NCBI RefSeq assembly: GCF_000389635.1
Contig: NC_021182.1
Coordinates: forward strand, 1-64,000
Reading direction: 5' to 3'
Length of the DNA: 64,000 nucleotides
Origin: Clostridium pasteurianum BC1
GTDB lineage: Bacteria; Bacillota; Clostridia; Clostridiales; Clostridiaceae
The notes under the pieces were generated by a model. The model did no database searches. It had not been told where the DNA came from and saw only the letters and a program-made list of their open reading frames with translations. Positions 45,507 through 52,994 of this stretch are shown here, piece after piece; within the stretch, counting starts at the first letter, position 1, and each line of letters opens with the position of its first letter. A program made the translations under genes and the position numbers.

Positions 45507-46046
45507 CTATTCAAGAGCTAATTTTCTTAAATTATTTAAAGCCCTGTTCTTTATTCTATTTACAGATTGTCTAGATATATTTAGTTGTCTCGCCAAATCA
45601 ACTTCCGATATATTACAAATAAAAAGTCTATTTATAATATCATGTTGATATTGAGATAGATTGTCTAATAAAGCGTTTAAAAAAATACAATTATCTATTA
45701 AATCTTGACTTTCTTCTGTTGTATTTTTTAAAAGAATATCTATATCTAATTCCGTTTCTTTATTAATTATCTCTATATTTTTTTTAGAAAGTCTAATATA
45801 TTTACGTCTAATAGAAGTATTAATATATCCAACTATATATTGTTCTTTTTTCAAAGCATCATTTGTAAATATAGGAATAGCTCTTATTGTTTCTATTAAA
45901 GCTATTATTAAATCGCTATTTGCACCATCATAATTTAATTTTCTACTATATTTTTTTATTAATGGATTAAATTTTTCTATAATAGCTAACATAGAATCCT
46001 TATTGTCTAACTGTGCTTCTTTTACTAAATTAAATAAATTTCTCAT
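45507..46046 (-). CDS. UviA/TcdR-like group 5 sigma factor
   Basis: A 179-residue alternative sigma factor. Region 2 covers about 20-80 (FNPLIKKYSRKL, IALIETIRAI); region 4 has the helix-turn-helix ISEVDLARQLNISRQSVNRI with KNRALNNLRKL. Size and the partner holin gene match the TcdR/BotR/TetR/UviA group, which switch on toxins and bacteriocins in clostridia. A promoter of the same type lies upstream. No toxin gene is recognised in the neighbourhood. The start has GGAGGGG. Confidence 0.8.
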   Translation of the reverse strand: MRNLFNLVKEAQLDNKDSMLAIIEKFNPLIKKYSRKLNYDGANSDLIIALIETIRAIPIFTNDALKKEQYIVGYINTSIRRKYIRLSKKNIEIINKETELDIDILLKNTTEESQDLIDNCIFLNALLDNLSQYQHDIINRLFICNISEVDLARQLNISRQSVNRIKNRALNNLRKLALE

Positions 46047-46078
46047 AAAACCCCTCCATTTTTTTCATTTATACTATA

Positions 46079-46108
46079 TAAGAAGGGTATTTTGGTATTA
46101 TTTGTAAC
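46079..46108 (-). promoter_or_regulatory. Group 5 sigma-type promoter of sigma gene
   Basis: On the minus strand GTTACA (46108-46103), 17 bp, CTTCTTA (46085-46079) resembles the TTTACA / CTTTTTA promoters read by TcdR, BotR and UviA. It lies 33 nt ahead of the sigma gene, suggesting auto-activation. Confidence 0.55.
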
Positions 46109-46760
46109 ATATTTTTACAAATTTATTATAATTAAATTAAAATAATAAATTAATTCAATATAATAGTAAAATAATTTGCTATTATATTATAAAAATAATG
46201 TTAAATCTAAATAAATTTGATTTTATGATATTTGTTATATGAAAGAATAATCATCTAAAATCAAAACTTAAATGGACAGTTAGACTCTTTAATGAAATCA
46301 GAAGCAGATATATATTGAGGTATTATCAATATTGCTTATAGAAACTACATTAAGAGATATGATTAATAAAATATCTAATTTTCACTCATCCTAATACAAT
46401 AAATAGTGAACAATGACATAATTATATAAATTACTGATATTAAATAACATTTAATTTAAACCTTTTACACAAAATCTTACCTTTTATGAAGATATGGTTT
46501 GTAAATGGCCATTTAAATTGTTTTTATACGGTAAATAATGGCTTAAGGCTGTTTTTATACGAATCATTGCTATATTTCAATTCAAGAAAATGTTAATGAT
46601 TTTCTTATTAAAGAGTTATTAATTTGAAGAAATAGAGTTAAAAAAGATAATATTCAATCAATTTATAAGTATACTCAAAGTAATATATCTATTGGGATTA
46701 TTTTTAAAACTGTAAAAGTTGCTTAAGGGGAACTCTAAATATACACTGTAAAAATTTATA
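46109..46760. other. Spacer with decayed DNA
   Basis: No intact gene is seen. TGTTTTTATACG occurs at 46519-46530 and 46550-46561. From about 46590 to 46725 the plus strand keeps a frame with one stop (NVNDFLIKELLI, then KKDNIQSIYKYTQSNI) that looks like a gene remnant of unknown family. Confidence 0.45.
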
Positions 46761-46802
46761 TTAAAGTTCCTTTATTTATAGTTATAAATAAAGGAACTTT
46801 AA
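46761..46802. terminator. Terminator of multicopper oxidase gene
   Basis: A perfect 20-bp inverted repeat, 46761-46780 with 46783-46802, loop GT. It lies 56 nt beyond the oxidase stop codon on the minus strand and has T-rich DNA on both sides. Confidence 0.85.
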
Positions 46803-46857
46803 CTTTTTCTACGTTTCTTTTGAAGATTCTCTTATCAGATTTTGTAATTTAATATTT

Positions 46858-48657
46858 TTATAATATTACTTTATATGGTCTCATCATTTCATTATCCTCA
46901 TGGTCTATTATATGGCAGTGCCAAACGTATCCTGGTCCAAGATCAGGCCTGAAAGGATACAAGTTAACGCCTGGCGAAGAGTCATCAACCGAAGTGTCCT
47001 GTGGAGCAAAACGAACCCTAATTGTAGTAACTTCTCCAGGATTAGCTCTAACAGTATCCTTCCATCCACCTTCGTTAGGTGCAGGCAAGACTGGATTACC
47101 CTCCAGATATTGTGTAACAGGTAACACAGTAGTTGGGCTACTAAATGGAGGCGTGCCGTTTATTGCCATCCAGTCAGTTTTATATTGTTCAGCCTGGAAA
47201 GTTTGACGTGCTACAACCTGAAATTGTACAAGATGCAAATGAATTGGGTGTGCATCTGGAGTTAAATTAACTATTTCCCAATCCTCGGTTGAACCAACCT
47301 TTGGAAGTTCTGAAATTGGTGCGCTCCATTTTTGACCATCAAGAAGAATTTCCACAGGCCCAGCAGAACCCATTAATTCAATTAATACAAGGGTTCTTTT
47401 TGGAGAATCGCTTTTTAGAGCTGGAATAGTGTTAAGCTTTGCTGGAAGTACAGATGCAGATGGAGAAATTGCTGGAACATTCAACACAGTAAACTGCATA
47501 ATTTGCCCAACGGTCTCAGGATCTGCAGGAGTCCCTGTAGGGAACGGGGCATTTGCATCATTACCAAGAATAATCTTGTTACCCGCAGCAACTCCGGAAA
47601 AGTCCACAAGTATATCAGCACGTTCTCCAGGTGCTAAAAGTAGGGACGTAAGATTTACTGGACTTGGGAGATATCCACCATCACTACCTATTTGAGAAAA
47701 AGTCATTTTATTAGAGAATTGGAGATTATAAAATCTTGAATTTGATCCATTTAATACTCTAAAACGATACTGTCTTCTTTCTACATTAAGGTTTGGCCAT
47801 ACTTTTCCATTAACCGTTATAGTGTCACCAAAAAATTCTGGTACCCAATAAGGATGTATATCAGGGTTTATTCCAAGGCTTGGAAACGCAAAGGAACCGT
47901 CTGTATTAAATGATCTATCTTGAATCACTATAGGTATTTCATACTTGCCCTTTGGTAAAACAGAGTTTGGCTTATCTAATGGATTTTTAGGATCTCTAAG
48001 AAGATAAAAACCTGCAAGACCCATTAAAACATTCAGTCTTGTTAATCCTAATGTATGGTCGTGATACCAAAGAGTAGATGGCAATTGCGTATTAAGATAG
48101 GTATAAAGTGATTTAGCAAATGTCGAACCTTTTATAGCTTCTTTATTAGTGAACCATGCATCAGGATGTCCATCTGATGAAGACTCGGTTTCCCCACCAT
48201 GCAAATGTGGAACTATAGGAACAGGACTTTGTGCTGCCGCAAGACCTGGTGGAAAAGTTGGAACTGTTGCTGGATCTACCATACCTAATCCGTTAGGATC
48301 TGCCCAGTGCAGTGTAGGGTCAACAGGTAAAGGATGAGTTTCTGTAAGGCTGTTAACCCATTGGATATTAATTGGTATACCTCTTATTGCTTCAAAGGTG
48401 GCACCTGGAGCGTTTTTAAAATTCGGAAATAAAGTACCTGTCAATGGATCCTTTGCTGCCCCGCTGTATCCCCATACAGTAGTCATTGGGAAGCCAGAAG
48501 GTAAAATTTGTTGCGAAAACTCGCTTACATCTACGGTGTAGTTGTGGCTTATTTTCCCTGTTTGAGTATCTGCTATCACAGTTGGTTCATAAACAGGCGG
48601 TATTACTAATTGTTCACTATACTTTGGTATTGATTTTGGATCAAGTGAGATTGTCAT
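46858..48657 (-). CDS. CotA-like multicopper oxidase
   Basis: A 599-residue laccase or bilirubin-oxidase-like enzyme with three cupredoxin domains. Copper ligands are in VPHLHGGE, WYHDHTLGLTR, HPIHLHLVQF and the C-terminal HCHIIDHEDNEMM (H580, C581, H582, H586, M591). The closing segment HCHIIDHEDNEMMRPY is close to spore-coat laccase CotA. There is no signal peptide, so coat deposition or a cytoplasmic place is more likely than Tat export. The gene is visibly richer in G+C than its surroundings. The start has AGGAGGG. Confidence 0.95.
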   Translation of the reverse strand: MTISLDPKSIPKYSEQLVIPPVYEPTVIADTQTGKISHNYTVDVSEFSQQILPSGFPMTTVWGYSGAAKDPLTGTLFPNFKNAPGATFEAIRGIPINIQWVNSLTETHPLPVDPTLHWADPNGLGMVDPATVPTFPPGLAAAQSPVPIVPHLHGGETESSSDGHPDAWFTNKEAIKGSTFAKSLYTYLNTQLPSTLWYHDHTLGLTRLNVLMGLAGFYLLRDPKNPLDKPNSVLPKGKYEIPIVIQDRSFNTDGSFAFPSLGINPDIHPYWVPEFFGDTITVNGKVWPNLNVERRQYRFRVLNGSNSRFYNLQFSNKMTFSQIGSDGGYLPSPVNLTSLLLAPGERADILVDFSGVAAGNKIILGNDANAPFPTGTPADPETVGQIMQFTVLNVPAISPSASVLPAKLNTIPALKSDSPKRTLVLIELMGSAGPVEILLDGQKWSAPISELPKVGSTEDWEIVNLTPDAHPIHLHLVQFQVVARQTFQAEQYKTDWMAINGTPPFSSPTTVLPVTQYLEGNPVLPAPNEGGWKDTVRANPGEVTTIRVRFAPQDTSVDDSSPGVNLYPFRPDLGPGYVWHCHIIDHEDNEMMRPYKVIL

Positions 48658-48725
48658 AATGAAAACCCTCCTAAAAAATGATTTTTATAATAAACACATA
48701 ACAAAATTCTTGTTTCTGTGTTCTC

Positions 48726-48802
48726 GGGTTAGTGGGAGCATCAGTGTCATTAAGTTCAAAGGATATGGGGATTTTTGCATAACATGAATGTTCCCACTAC
48801 CC
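48726..48802. repeat. Inverted-repeat element, right copy
   Basis: GGGTTAGTGGGAGCAT 48726-48741 and ATGTTCCCACTACCC 48788-48802 are near-perfect inverted ends around 46 nt. Part of it matches the element at 44641. It may be a small non-autonomous mobile element or the end of a lost insertion sequence. Confidence 0.5.
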
Positions 48803-48962
48803 ATTAAAGGTGTGTAATTTGAGTTATTTCCATGAGTGTCATTTAACCGTTGTTGTACTTCTAAAACTATTTAATCCATTTTTCATAACCTCATTTCTTA
48901 AATTAATTTGTATACATATATAAAAAAGACTTTAAGAAACAATTTGTAACCTTATATGGACT

Positions 48963-49215
48963 AGAAAAAGATTGGGAACTTGCTTTTGGAAGCAGTGGGA
49001 AAAGATTAAAACTAAGCATGATAATTTTAAAGGTTTAGAATTAATGAATACAAATTATAGGAATATGCAAATACAAGGAAAAGCTATTGGCGAATAGCCA
49101 ATAGCCCAATAATTGAAACCATGCTTACAAATTCTTATTGAACCGCCAAGTACCGAACAGCTTACTTGCTAGTGTGAGAAATTACTGAATGAAATAATTA
49201 TTCAGTTCCTAATCG
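48963..49215 (+). mobile_element. Group II intron remnant (3' end)
   Basis: The frame from 48963 reads FWKQWEKIKTKHDNFKGL, and after a frameshift ANTRKSYWRIANSPIIETM and stop at 49139-49141. This is the C-terminal maturase part of group II intron reverse transcriptases. Right after comes GAACCGCCAAGTACCGAAC with CTAGTGTGAGAA, matching the conserved RNA segment that follows the reverse transcriptase in such introns, and CCTAATCGAT, like the intron 3' end CCTACTCGAT. The rest of the intron is gone. Confidence 0.8.
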
Positions 49216-49470
49216 ATTTTGATACATATCATATTAAATTGTGTGAAATTTGGGTTTTGTGTATTACATTTTCATATTTTATTTCGCTTACTGCTACTAA
49301 CTGAAATAGGACGAAGTATAAGGAACAAATTATATGTTGGCACTTTTGTTGGCAAAATTATATTTTTTTATTTTGTGAAATATTATTTTAAATGCGTAAA
49401 ACCTAGTTATATCAATATTTACATTAGTTTATTAAATTTTATATTTTTATATATTTTCATCAATATATTA

Positions 49471-49516
49471 GCTACGAACCAGTTGGCCGGGGGTTCGAAT
49501 CCCTTCTGACGCACCA
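49471..49516 (+). other. Partial tRNA-Arg copy, attachment site
   Basis: These 46 nt repeat the anticodon-to-CCA part of the tRNA-Arg at 35517, with two substitutions in the T-stem. There is no 5' half, so no functional tRNA. It marks the far end of the island. The preceding 49219-49470 has no credible gene. Confidence 0.85.
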
Positions 49517-49520
49517 TGAT

Positions 49521-49552
49521 AAAGCCTGTGATATTGATTTCACAGACTTTTA
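49521..49552 (+). terminator. Terminator after partial tRNA
   Basis: AAAGCCTGTGA 49521-49531 pairs with TCACAGACTTT 49540-49550 with one mismatch. It is probably the original tRNA terminator, now separated from its gene. Confidence 0.65.
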
Positions 49553-49904
49553 ATATTTTCATAGTTTGTTTATAAAATAAAAAATGTTGGCATTTGTTGC
49601 AATTATAATTGCTGTAAGTCTATTTATTTTTATTGATATAAGAAGAAAATAATATTATAAATTATGAGAACATATATTTATTTTTAAAAAAATTTGATAT
49701 AATACAAGTAAGAAATTGAGACAATGAAAATAGGGTGTTATCGTATAACTCTAGTTGTTTAGACAAATGAAACAATGCCAACTAATTCCTAGTTGTACTA
49801 CTATTTTGTGGACGTTCTTTGTTAAGAAGCGCTGTTAATTGTCGGAATATTCAATAATTATCTTAAATATATAAAAATTATAAATTGAAGATGGGGGAAC
49901 AAAT
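49553..49904. other. Spacer after island
   Basis: Only a 22-codon frame at 49584-49652 (MLAFVAIIIAVSLFIFIDIR) is visible, a possible tiny membrane peptide without ribosome site. Nothing else is recognised. Confidence 0.35.
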
Positions 49905-50795
49905 ATGGAGTATATATCTAAGAATAAAATTTGTAGAGAAAAGTGGAAGTTTTATTTTGTACTCTTAGCATGGCCGCTGTATCTGTTTCTAATGCCTATG
50001 GCATATAAATACATTGGCTACTTTTCAGTTATAATAATGATATTTCCTGGAGCTTATTTATTTACTTGGTTAGGATTTTTAATGCATGAATGTTGGCATA
50101 AATATGTGCCGGAAATAAATAATAAAGTTTTTTACAAAGTTTTTTCATGGTTCTTATTGAATGATCCTCAAACATATAACCTTATTCATGGTATTCATCA
50201 TTCCAAGGTTAACAGTTGGGAGGATATCGAGTTTCATCCTTTGGGTAAGATTAAAAATACTTTACTCAGGCGTTTATATAATTTGATGGAAATTATTTTT
50301 GGAATCGCCTTTGTTTCATTTGTAGTTAACAGTATACTGCCTTATCATAAAGATTTTAAAAACAAATACAGTCGCAGAAGCCAGGTATTATCTATAATTA
50401 TGTATATAATAATTTATGGAGGGTTAGTGTTAGCATGCCACTATGCTTTTAATATTGGCTATTCAACCATTGTGATACTATATATTGTGAATTTGTGGAT
50501 AGTTTCTTTTGTACTGCATCATTCTCAATTAATCGAACATGGCAATTTAGTTTTAGAAGGAAATTACAAGGAAAGAAATGTGAAAACCAGGAATTTAAGC
50601 AATGATGGTATTCTTGAGAAAATATTTCTTTTTTTAACTCATGGAGATTCTAGGGAACACGTATTACATCATACACTTCCAGGTGTTTATTCAAGACCTT
50701 TTCCTAGAAAAGTTCCAATGCCTGCTGAAAGTATGTATATTAATTTAAAGGATTATATGAAAATACTTTGGGTTATGTTATCTGAAAAAATATAA
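49905..50795 (+). CDS. Fatty acid desaturase-like membrane protein
   Basis: A 296-residue membrane protein with the histidine boxes of the fatty acid desaturase/hydroxylase superfamily: HECWH, HGIHHSK and EHVLHHTLPG, plus LHHSQLIEHG. Such enzymes use a di-iron centre and oxygen to modify lipids or carotenoids, which is odd in a strict anaerobe. About five membrane helices are seen. The start has GGGGG at good distance. The exact substrate is not predictable. Confidence 0.82.
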   Translation: MEYISKNKICREKWKFYFVLLAWPLYLFLMPMAYKYIGYFSVIIMIFPGAYLFTWLGFLMHECWHKYVPEINNKVFYKVFSWFLLNDPQTYNLIHGIHHSKVNSWEDIEFHPLGKIKNTLLRRLYNLMEIIFGIAFVSFVVNSILPYHKDFKNKYSRRSQVLSIIMYIIIYGGLVLACHYAFNIGYSTIVILYIVNLWIVSFVLHHSQLIEHGNLVLEGNYKERNVKTRNLSNDGILEKIFLFLTHGDSREHVLHHTLPGVYSRPFPRKVPMPAESMYINLKDYMKILWVMLSEKI

Positions 50796-50831
50796 ATATA
50801 GAAGTAATATTGAAAGTAGAGAGAACATGTA

Positions 50832-50887
50832 TTAACAAAATTTTAACGCTAAAGTGTATTGTAACAGTTATTACAACATGATAAAAT
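50832..50887 (+). promoter_or_regulatory. Promoter and operator of ChrB-N gene
   Basis: The near-palindrome TGTAACAGTTATTACA at 50860-50875 overlaps the -35 TTGTAA 50859-50864; the -10 is TAAAAT 50882-50887 with a 17-bp spacer. Upstream, TTAAC stands at 50832 and 50843, 11 bp apart. The same layout occurs before the genes at 51933 and 56111. Confidence 0.7.
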
Positions 50888-50916
50888 ACAACTAAATTTA
50901 CAAAGGAGTTGGAAAT

Positions 50917-51456
50917 ATGACAGCTAATAAATGGCTTGTTATTACTTATAATTTACCATCAGAGCCTTCAAAGCTACGGGTCAAAGCATGGAGAAAGCTA
51001 AAAAAACTTGGTGCTATAAATATTAACCAGTCAATGTGGGTTTTACCTTTTAGTGAAAAAAACCATTCAGTCTTAGATTCCTTATCTGAAGAGCTTGAGA
51101 ATAATAATGGAGAAACGTTTATTATGCAATCTGTATTTATGGAGGAGAAATTTGAACAAAGAGTAATAGAATATTTTAATAAAGCAAGACAAATTGAATA
51201 TGAAGAAATAATTGATAAATGTGAGGATTACTTTGCAGAGATAGAAAGAGAAACAAGCAGAAAGAACTTTACTTTTGCAGAGGCAGAAGAAAACGAAGAG
51301 GAATTAGAGAAACTTTTAGCATGGTTTGAAAAAATAAAATTAAGAGATATTTATGGATCATCTTTAAGAAAGTCTACTGAGGAAATACTAGAAAAATGCA
51401 AAAATGTATTTGAAGAATTCAATAATAAGGTTTATGAAAATGAAAGAGAAGACTAA
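50917..51456 (+). CDS. ChrB N-terminal domain protein
   Basis: A 179-residue protein matching the ChrB N-terminal domain, known from chromate-resistance loci. Typical is LPSEPSKLRVKAWRKLKKLG with INQSMWVLP. The second half is strongly charged and helical, probably a coiled coil. The C-terminal ChrB domain of the proteobacterial regulator is missing. ChrB has been described as a chromate-sensitive regulator, so this could be the regulator of the shared palindrome, but no helix-turn-helix is evident. Function here is open. Confidence 0.78.
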   Translation: MTANKWLVITYNLPSEPSKLRVKAWRKLKKLGAININQSMWVLPFSEKNHSVLDSLSEELENNNGETFIMQSVFMEEKFEQRVIEYFNKARQIEYEEIIDKCEDYFAEIERETSRKNFTFAEAEENEEELEKLLAWFEKIKLRDIYGSSLRKSTEEILEKCKNVFEEFNNKVYENERED

Positions 51457-51516
51457 AATTTAATTAAAATTCAATTCTAATGGTGCTTACAAGTACATAT
51501 TCAAGTATAATAAAAA

Positions 51517-51578
51517 ATCCTCTTTTTGATAGATATAAAAATTTTCTTTCATAATAGTATAAATATCAAAAGGAGGAT
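51517..51578 (-). terminator. Orphan hairpin with T-run on minus strand
   Basis: ATCCTCTTTTTGATA 51517-51531 pairs with TATCAAAAGGAGGAT 51564-51578 (one G-U). Read on the minus strand it is followed by a T-run (51516-51511), as a terminator should be. On the plus strand no T-run follows. No minus-strand gene is known here. Confidence 0.5.
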
Positions 51579-51752
51579 ATCTAAACTTATTTCATTATCT
51601 TTAGTATTCATGTCATCAAGATCTTATTTAAACATAATTATAATTAGGCTGTCCTATTTCTAATTACTGAGGATAATAAATTATAATTAATTGAAGAGAA
51701 ACAAACACACATCTTTTTATTAATTCAAATATTAAATTTTCTACAATATTAC

Positions 51753-51839
51753 TTAACAAAGGTTAACCAGGAGTTAACGAAGATTAACTTGTAACACTTG
51801 TTACATATTGATATAATTTAGCATGTAACAAACGTTACG
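51753..51839 (+). promoter_or_regulatory. Promoter with two palindromes and phased TTAAC repeats
   Basis: The promoter is TTGTAA 51789-51794, 17 bp, TATAAT 51812-51817. A perfect palindrome TGTAACACTTGTTACA 51790-51805 covers the -35, and a second, GTAACAAACGTTAC 51825-51838, lies at the expected start point. Upstream, TTAAC stands at 51753, 51763, 51774 and 51784, spacing 10, 11 and 10 bp, on one face of the helix, like a PhoP-type direct repeat. It drives the ABC transporter operon. Confidence 0.75.
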
Positions 51840-51932
51840 AGGAGGTGTTTATAGTTTTCAGTTAAAAATAAAATCGGAATTATACTTTTTATACTTTAAA
51901 ATTTATACATAAATTTAAGGAGTGGTTTAGAA

Positions 51933-52994
51933 ATGAACAAAAGTAAATGGATAACTGCGGTACTAGCATCTTTTTTAACTCTTGCTTCTTTAACGGCATG
52001 TGGTTCTAATCAGAATGCATCTCAGAATACATCTTCTGGAACGTCAGATAATAAATCTAAGGAAGTTGTTGTTTACTCTTCTGCAGGTTATACAGCTGAT
52101 GTTGCTAAAGTGTTTGAGAGTAAAACGGGAATTAAAGTTAAAATAGTTGACGATTCGGCAGGAAACTTATTAGCTAAAGCACAGGCTGAGAGAAATAATC
52201 CTCAGTGGGATATGATGTGGATTGAAGGTACCGGAGCAATGGAAAGCTTAAATAAGCAAGGAATGTTATTGACGGGCTGGACACCAAAGAATGCAGAAAA
52301 TTATACTGATCTTGGAAAGAGTCTTATTCCAAAGGATAAATCTTATATTCCAACTGGAACATCTGCAGCTGGTATAATTGCGTATAACACTAAACTGGTT
52401 ACACCAGAACAAGCTCCGAAGGAATGGACAGATCTGTTGGATCCTAAATTTAAAAATTCTATTTCTATGAATGACCCTAACATTTCTGGACCAGCATATC
52501 CTTTTATAGCTGGTATATTTAAGGAACTGGGTACAGACAAAGCACATACTTTCTTTACTGATTTAAAAAATAATGGATGTAAATTTTTCCCTTCAAGTGG
52601 AACTGCTACTCAAGCAATTGTAGCTGGTACTGTAAAAGTAGCTGTACTACAAGATACAGGAGCACTTGATCTAATACAAAAAGGAAATCCTATTGCAATA
52701 GTTTATCCAAAATCTGGAGTTTCCATGGCCACTGGTGCTATAGGAATTCGAAAGAATGCAACTAATATGGATGCAGCAAAACAATTTACAGATTTTATTC
52801 TTTCCAAAGAAGCACAGGATATTATGGTTAAAACAAAGGGCGGAGCTTCTAATTTTCAGCCTCTTATTAAAGATATACAAGCTAAACCTGGGCGTCAACA
52901 GGATGTTAAGTGGAATGTAGAGGATCCTGTATGGTCTTCAAACCATGAAAATGAATTTAAAACTTGGTTCCATGAAAATATTGTTCAAAATTAA
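51933..52994 (+). CDS. ABC transporter substrate-binding lipoprotein, iron/phosphonate type
   Basis: A 353-residue binding protein. The lipobox LTAC gives a lipidated C23 after a signal peptide. The mature part EVVVYSSAGYTADVAKVFES and the closing segments are typical of the Fe(3+)/2-aminoethylphosphonate family (Fbp/AfuA/PhnS). The ligand cannot be read from sequence: both ferric iron and aminoethylphosphonate are possible. It is first in an operon with permease and ATPase. Confidence 0.9.
   Translation: MNKSKWITAVLASFLTLASLTACGSNQNASQNTSSGTSDNKSKEVVVYSSAGYTADVAKVFESKTGIKVKIVDDSAGNLLAKAQAERNNPQWDMMWIEGTGAMESLNKQGMLLTGWTPKNAENYTDLGKSLIPKDKSYIPTGTSAAGIIAYNTKLVTPEQAPKEWTDLLDPKFKNSISMNDPNISGPAYPFIAGIFKELGTDKAHTFFTDLKNNGCKFFPSSGTATQAIVAGTVKVAVLQDTGALDLIQKGNPIAIVYPKSGVSMATGAIGIRKNATNMDAAKQFTDFILSKEAQDIMVKTKGGASNFQPLIKDIQAKPGRQQDVKWNVEDPVWSSNHENEFKTWFHENIVQN

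Larger units (their letters stand above)
35548..49516. mobile_element. Putative tRNA-Arg genomic island (hydrogenase/Tat/oxidase)
   Basis: The 46-nt 3' part of tRNA-Arg is present at both ends as a direct repeat, identical over the first 32 nt and differing at only two positions in all. The repeats start 13.9 kb apart. Contents are unlike the core flanks: several broken genes, a duplicated hydrogenase gene, a sigma factor with holins, a group II intron remnant, and parts with visibly higher G+C such as the oxidase. No integrase or other mobility gene was found inside, so the element is probably fixed. A chance partial tRNA duplication is the alternative. Confidence 0.65.

Noticed and set aside
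49219-49509. 96-codon hydrophobic frame
   Set aside because: It starts beside the intron remnant, runs through AT-rich DNA and ends in the partial tRNA; no ribosome site and no family.
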